DNA of 64,000 bases from RYN-230 sp963793825. Its GTDB lineage: Bacteria > Actinomycetota > Actinomycetes > Streptosporangiales > Streptosporangiaceae. Every line of letters starts with the position of its first letter. The first letter of the stretch is position 1. Both the position numbers and the translations under genes were made by a program. Positions 60,804 to 64,000 of this stretch are shown in pieces. A model generated the notes under the pieces. That model did no database searches. It saw only the letters and a list, made by a program, of their open reading frames with translations, and had not been told where the DNA came from. The stretch lies in contig CAWCBE010000005.1 of NCBI GenBank assembly GCA_963793825.1, positions 171,487-235,486 of the forward strand, read 5' to 3'.

Positions 60804-61742
60804 GTGACTAGTGACGCCGCCGCCGGCCGCAGGTGCGCCGCAGCGTTCTTCGATCTCGATAAGACGATCATCGCGAAGTCCGCAACCCTTGCTTACGGAC
60901 CGTCGTTTTACCGAAATGGCCTGATCAGCCGGGGTGACGCGGTCCGCGGCGCGCTCGCGCAACTGCTGTTCACCCGGCACGGCGCCAGCCACCAGCGGAT
61001 GGAGCGGATCAGGGAGCACGTCAGCCAGCTGTGCCGGGGCTGGCCCGCCGACCGGGTCGGTGAGATCGTCACCCGGCACCTGGACGAGCTGATCCTGCCC
61101 TACGTCTACCTGGAGGCCCGGGCCCTGCTCGACGCGCACCGCGATGCGGGCCAGGACGTGATCATCGTGAGCACCTCGGGCCAGGAGGTGGTCGGCCCGA
61201 TCGGCGCCCTCCTCGGCGCGGCCCTGGTGATCGCTACCCGGATGGAGATCGCGGAGGGCCGCTACACCGGGCAGATGGAGTTCTACGCCTACGGCGAGGC
61301 GAAGGCGCAGCGGGTCCGCGAGCTCGCCGCCGCGCGCGGGTACCGCCTCGCCGACTGCTACGCGTATAGCGATTCCGTCACCGACCTGCCCATGCTGGAG
61401 GCGGTCGGGCGCCCGCACGCGGTCAACCCGGACCGGGCGCTGCGCCGCCTGGCCCAGCAGCGTGGCTGGCCAGTACTCGCCTTCAGCGAGCTGCCGGCCG
61501 CGGCCCTGGGCCGGCCACCCCGCCAGCCGTGCCTTCAGGAATGCGACGGAGCCGATCGATCGAGATCGCGAATCCGTGCCGGTCCGGGCTTTCCCTGCCG
61601 CCCGATCCGCCGTAGAAAGGTGAGCAGGAACAAACGTCCTGGTACGGCAGCCGGGTACCCACGCGACCATAGCCGCGTAAGGCAGCCGAGGCAGGCTCCG
61701 GGTCCTGGTACCCGTCTGGTCCGCCGGACGGCAGGCCCGTGA
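60804..61742 (+). CDS. HAD-superfamily IB hydrolase (SerB-like phosphatase)
   Basis: 312 residues. FFDLDKTIIAKS gives nucleophile D17 and acid D19; VSTSGQEVVGPIG and YSDSVTDLPMLEAVGRPHAV complete the HAD-IB set. The substrate of this actinobacterial group is unknown; lysophospholipid or phosphoserine-like esters have been suggested for relatives. After about residue 245 the protein becomes a 65-residue Arg-rich tail (SRSRIRAG, RPIRRRKVSRNKR) unlike homologues, so the real 3' end may have been lost and the frame runs into non-coding DNA. Start GTG 60804 lacks a ribosome site; TTG 60774 is possible. Confidence 0.83.
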   Translation: MTSDAAAGRRCAAAFFDLDKTIIAKSATLAYGPSFYRNGLISRGDAVRGALAQLLFTRHGASHQRMERIREHVSQLCRGWPADRVGEIVTRHLDELILPYVYLEARALLDAHRDAGQDVIIVSTSGQEVVGPIGALLGAALVIATRMEIAEGRYTGQMEFYAYGEAKAQRVRELAAARGYRLADCYAYSDSVTDLPMLEAVGRPHAVNPDRALRRLAQQRGWPVLAFSELPAAALGRPPRQPCLQECDGADRSRSRIRAGPGFPCRPIRRRKVSRNKRPGTAAGYPRDHSRVRQPRQAPGPGTRLVRRTAGP

Positions 61743-62163
61743 CCTCCCGGCACGACGAGGTGCACGCTTGGTAGCCCGGTGCCGTGCCAGGCAAAACCAT
61801 CATCCGCCTGCGGCGACGGCGCCCGCGGGCACCGCCCCCGCTCCCGCTGCGTGGCAGCACGGCACCGGTACCGCCGCCCGCTGCGCCCCCGTCGCGGTGC
61901 ACCGTCCGGGCGGCGCACCGCTCCCGCTCCGCACGAAAACGGCCATTACGTTCCTTAACGGCCGTGCCCGGCAATTGCCGGAAGGTACCGCTGAGCCGCT
62001 GGGGGTAATCCCGTAAGATCACCTCCGGGGACTGCCGTTCCCGGATAAGGGATAATTCCTGGCGCCTCGCGCCTGGACGGACCGGGCCGCGACCCTGCGC
62101 GCGCGCTTACCACGGGGCATAGGCAGGCGAGCGGCACGGCCGCGGGTGAGGGGAGTACACGTG
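61743..62163. other. Intergenic region (421 bp)
   Basis: No gene, tRNA or known RNA seen. Contains a perfect palindrome CCGGCAATTGCCGG (61968-61981), an imperfect hairpin CCGGGGACTGCCGTTCCCGG near 62025-62044, and AGGGGAG (62149-62155), the ribosome site for the next gene. Confidence 0.55.
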
Positions 62164-62610
62164 ATGGCCAGGTCTGCAGCACCGAAGCCAGTGGGCAATG
62201 CCAGCGAGCCGTCCGTCGGTGACCTGGTTTCCCAGGCCGTCCGGGACGTCACCCAGCTGATCAAGTTCGAGATCGACCTGGCCAAGCTGGAGTTGCGTGA
62301 CGATGTCCGGCGTCTCGGCCTGGCCGCGGCGCTGCTCGGCATCACCGCCTTCACCGGCTGCCTGATCCTCGTGCTGCTGTGCTGGGCGTTCGCGTACGGG
62401 CTCATCACGCTGGGCATCTGGCCGTGGGCGGCCTTCCTCATCGTGGCCGGGGTGTGCGTGCTGCTCTGCGGGATAGCCGTCCTCATCGTGGTCGTGAGGG
62501 TACGCGGGGTGAGCGGCCTGAGTAAGACCCGCCAGTCGGTGCAGGAGGACCTCGCCATACTCAAGCGGGACGAGCAGGCCCCCGGGCCGCCCGCGGTCGA
62601 GGCAGGCTGA
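62164..62610 (+). CDS. Actinobacterial holin-X-like membrane protein (phage holin family)
   Basis: 148 residues: amphipathic N-terminal region (VGDLVSQAVRDVTQLIKFEI), two membrane helices (about 58-85 and 92-118) and a short charged tail. This is the Act_holin_X pattern; despite the name these are chromosomal genes of unknown function. The gene lies 3 bp before the epoxide-hydrolase-like gene, as in the M. tuberculosis Rv3669-Rv3670 pair. ATG 62164 has AGGGGAG 8 bases upstream; GTG 62161 is also possible. Confidence 0.88.
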   Translation: MARSAAPKPVGNASEPSVGDLVSQAVRDVTQLIKFEIDLAKLELRDDVRRLGLAAALLGITAFTGCLILVLLCWAFAYGLITLGIWPWAAFLIVAGVCVLLCGIAVLIVVVRVRGVSGLSKTRQSVQEDLAILKRDEQAPGPPAVEAG

Positions 62611-62613
62611 CCC

Positions 62614-63537
62614 ATGACCCTCCGCGGCGAGTCAGCCATCTACGTGGACGGCCCGTGGGCGCATCGGATGATCACCGCCAACGGGACGCGGTTCCACGTC
62701 GCCGAGATGGGTGACGGGCCGCTGGTGCTGCTGCTGCACGGCTTCCCGCAGTTCTGGTGGACCTGGCGGGCGCAGCTGGCGGAGCTGGCGGCCGCCGGGT
62801 TCCGGGCGGTCGCCCCGGACCTGCGCGGGTACGGCGGCAGCGACAAGCCGCCGCGCGGGTATGACCTGATCACCGCGGCCTCCGACGCGGCCGGGCTGAT
62901 CCGCTCGCTCGGCGAGGCGAACGCGGTGGTGATCGGGCACGACTGGGGCGGGCTGGTGGCCTGGACCATGGGCGCCTACTACCCGAAGGTGGTCCGGCGG
63001 CTGGCTGTGATCTCGATGGCCCATCCGCTGCGGATGCGCTCCGCGGTGCTCACCAACCCGCTCGGCCAGGGCCGCCGGAGCGGGTATGCGTTCGGCTTCC
63101 AGGTGCCGGTGGTCCCGGAGCGGAACCTGGTCGCCGACCACGCCCAGCGGGTCGGGCAGATGCTGCGGTCGTGGTCCGGGCCGGGCTGGCCGGACCCGGA
63201 CACCGAGCGCCGGTACCGGACCGCGATGTGCCTCCCGCAGGTGGCCCATTCCGCGCTGGAGTACCACCGCTGGTTCGTCCGGTCCCGGTTCCGACCGGAC
63301 GGGCTCCGTTACGCGCAGCGGATGCGCGCGCCCATCCAGGCACCCACGCTGCACCTGCAGGGGGCCCTGGACACCTGCGTGCTGCCGGCCACGTCGCGTG
63401 GCTCGGGGCGCCTCGTGGACGGCCCCTACCGGTGGCGGCTGCTCGACGGGGCCGGCCACTTCCCGCACGAAGAACGGCCGGAGCGGTTCGGCACCGAGCT
63501 GCTGGGCTGGCTGAGGGACCCTGAACCGGAACGGTGA
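62614..63537 (+). CDS. Alpha/beta-hydrolase, epoxide hydrolase-like (EphE type)
   Basis: 307 residues. HGFPQFWWTW forms the oxyanion hole, D110 in GHDWGG is the nucleophile (Asp points to epoxide hydrolase or dehalogenase rather than esterase), and H282 in GAGHFPHEE is the base. The cap domain contains YHRWFVRSRF. Position after the holin-like gene matches ephE of M. tuberculosis. The TGA overlaps the next GTG as GTGA. Substrate unknown. Confidence 0.9.
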   Translation: MTLRGESAIYVDGPWAHRMITANGTRFHVAEMGDGPLVLLLHGFPQFWWTWRAQLAELAAAGFRAVAPDLRGYGGSDKPPRGYDLITAASDAAGLIRSLGEANAVVIGHDWGGLVAWTMGAYYPKVVRRLAVISMAHPLRMRSAVLTNPLGQGRRSGYAFGFQVPVVPERNLVADHAQRVGQMLRSWSGPGWPDPDTERRYRTAMCLPQVAHSALEYHRWFVRSRFRPDGLRYAQRMRAPIQAPTLHLQGALDTCVLPATSRGSGRLVDGPYRWRLLDGAGHFPHEERPERFGTELLGWLRDPEPER

Positions 63538-64000
63538 CCCCCCGGGACCACGACCCAGCGGGCGGCCAGCGGGCGGGCCGGGACCCCGGGAGCCGGGACC
63601 CCGGGAGCCGGGACCCCGGGAGCCGGGACAGGGACGCAGCGGGCCGTCCGCGCAACGCGCGGCCGCGCGATGAACTCGGCCGGCCGCTGCCCCCGGGCAG
63701 CCGGGGTGCCCCGCGGATCCCGGACGACCTGGCGCTACCGCCGCCGGAGGCGCTGGCCCTGGCGCAGCGGTTGCTGGACGCCGGACGGCCGTTTCACGCG
63801 CACGAGGTGCTCGAGGCGTCCTGGAAGTCGGCTCCGGCGGCCGAGCGTGAGCTCTGGCGCGGGCTGGCCCAGCTCGCCGTCGGGCTCACGCACGCCCAGC
63901 GCGGGAACGCCCGCGGCGCGGCTGCCCTGCTCCGCCGGGGAGCCGAGCGGGTGGGCGGCTACGCGGAGACGGCTCCGCACGGCATCGACGCCGCGGGCAT
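63534..64000 (+). CDS. DUF309 domain-containing protein, 3' end outside the window
   Basis: GTG 63534 overlaps the upstream stop; 155 codons are visible and open to the edge. Residues 1-65 are a charged repeat-bearing leader; from about 75 on comes the DUF309 pattern FHAHEVLEASWK, then ELWRGLAQLAVGLTHAQRGN and GAAALLRRGAERV. DUF309 is a small helical domain with conserved His and Glu, suspected metal binding, of unknown function. The hydrolase overlap suggests a shared transcript. Confidence 0.85.
   Translation, partial: MTPRDHDPAGGQRAGRDPGSRDPGSRDPGSRDRDAAGRPRNARPRDELGRPLPPGSRGAPRIPDDLALPPPEALALAQRLLDAGRPFHAHEVLEASWKSAPAAERELWRGLAQLAVGLTHAQRGNARGAAALLRRGAERVGGYAETAPHGIDAAG
63579..63629 (+). 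repeat. 15-bp tandem repeat, 3.4 copies, inside the DUF309 gene
   Basis: CGGGACCCCGGGAGC repeated at 63579, 63594 and 63609 without mismatch, then a partial copy; it encodes RDPGS three times. Perfect copies suggest recent expansion and possible length variation. Confidence 0.9.

Noticed and set aside
61743..62163. tRNA or small RNA gene in the gene-free stretch
   Set aside because: No cloverleaf, GTTCNA loop or CCA-type end seen on either strand.
63579..63629. CRISPR-like array
   Set aside because: Direct tandem 15-mers without spacers, in a coding frame.

Overview
The window is chromosomal DNA of a high-GC Gram-positive bacterium of the phylum Actinomycetota. The evidence is the very high GC content, the GTG and ATG starts with GGAGG-type ribosome sites, and the many 4-base ATGA or GTGA gene overlaps. 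It is also in the gene content: CarD, mycothiol synthesis (MshA), a BldG-type STAS protein with its partner, a K+-independent proton pyrophosphatase and an actinobacterial holin-like protein. Several stretches follow the order known from Streptomyces or Mycobacterium: ispF-carD with an LpqE-like lipoprotein and a PhoR/PhoP (SenX3/RegX3) pair, gpm and mshA at the left end; hppA, an anti-sigma-like gene, bldG and a DUF1998 helicase near 54-60 kb; and the holin-like and epoxide-hydrolase-like pair at 62-63.5 kb. I cannot fix the genus. No rRNA, tRNA, CRISPR array, transposase or phage module was found.

Layout. 0-10 kb is mostly core: a partial PPOX flavoprotein, ispF, carD, a membrane-anchored thioredoxin-fold protein, a lipoprotein, the two-component pair, gpm, mshA, a YbjN-domain protein, a CsoR-type metal sensor and an AMACR-type CoA racemase. 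10-16.6 kb holds two divergent cassettes. Each has an MgtE-like cytosolic protein (PRC-like, MgtE_N, CBS) overlapped by 4 bases with an NRAMP-family transporter whose metal-site residues are changed in the way described for NRAMP-related magnesium transporters. 16.8-22 kb has a permease-USP-OB triple fusion, a CDF metal exporter and a ferritin-like di-iron protein. 22-30.9 kb has a triple-PAS hybrid kinase, a MarR-controlled drug-export locus with a clear operator, and a three-gene operon of a cNMP-binding protein, an MBL hydrolase and an FAD oxidoreductase.

31-48.4 kb is an accessory island of large FtsX/MacB-like permeases (three intact, one with a 1-base frameshift, one deletion remnant), two ABC ATPases and an ABC-2-type permease. 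It also encodes its own signalling set: a sensor kinase, a NarL-type regulator, a lone receiver, and a receiver / degenerate HTH / class III cyclase fusion that shares an operon with an ABC ATPase and the kinase. 48.6-64 kb returns to mixed and core genes: a Fur-like protein lacking its DNA-binding half, an HD hydrolase, a UGT-like glycosyltransferase, an orphan ABC ATPase, serB, a SixA-like phosphatase, hppA, the BldG pair, the helicase, a HAD-IB hydrolase, the holin-like and epoxide-hydrolase-like genes, and the start of a DUF309 gene cut by the window edge.

The strongest candidates for something little described are the twin MgtE-like / NRAMP-like cassettes around a shared control region at 13.5-13.9 kb, and the two-component-controlled cyclase built into an ABC export operon.
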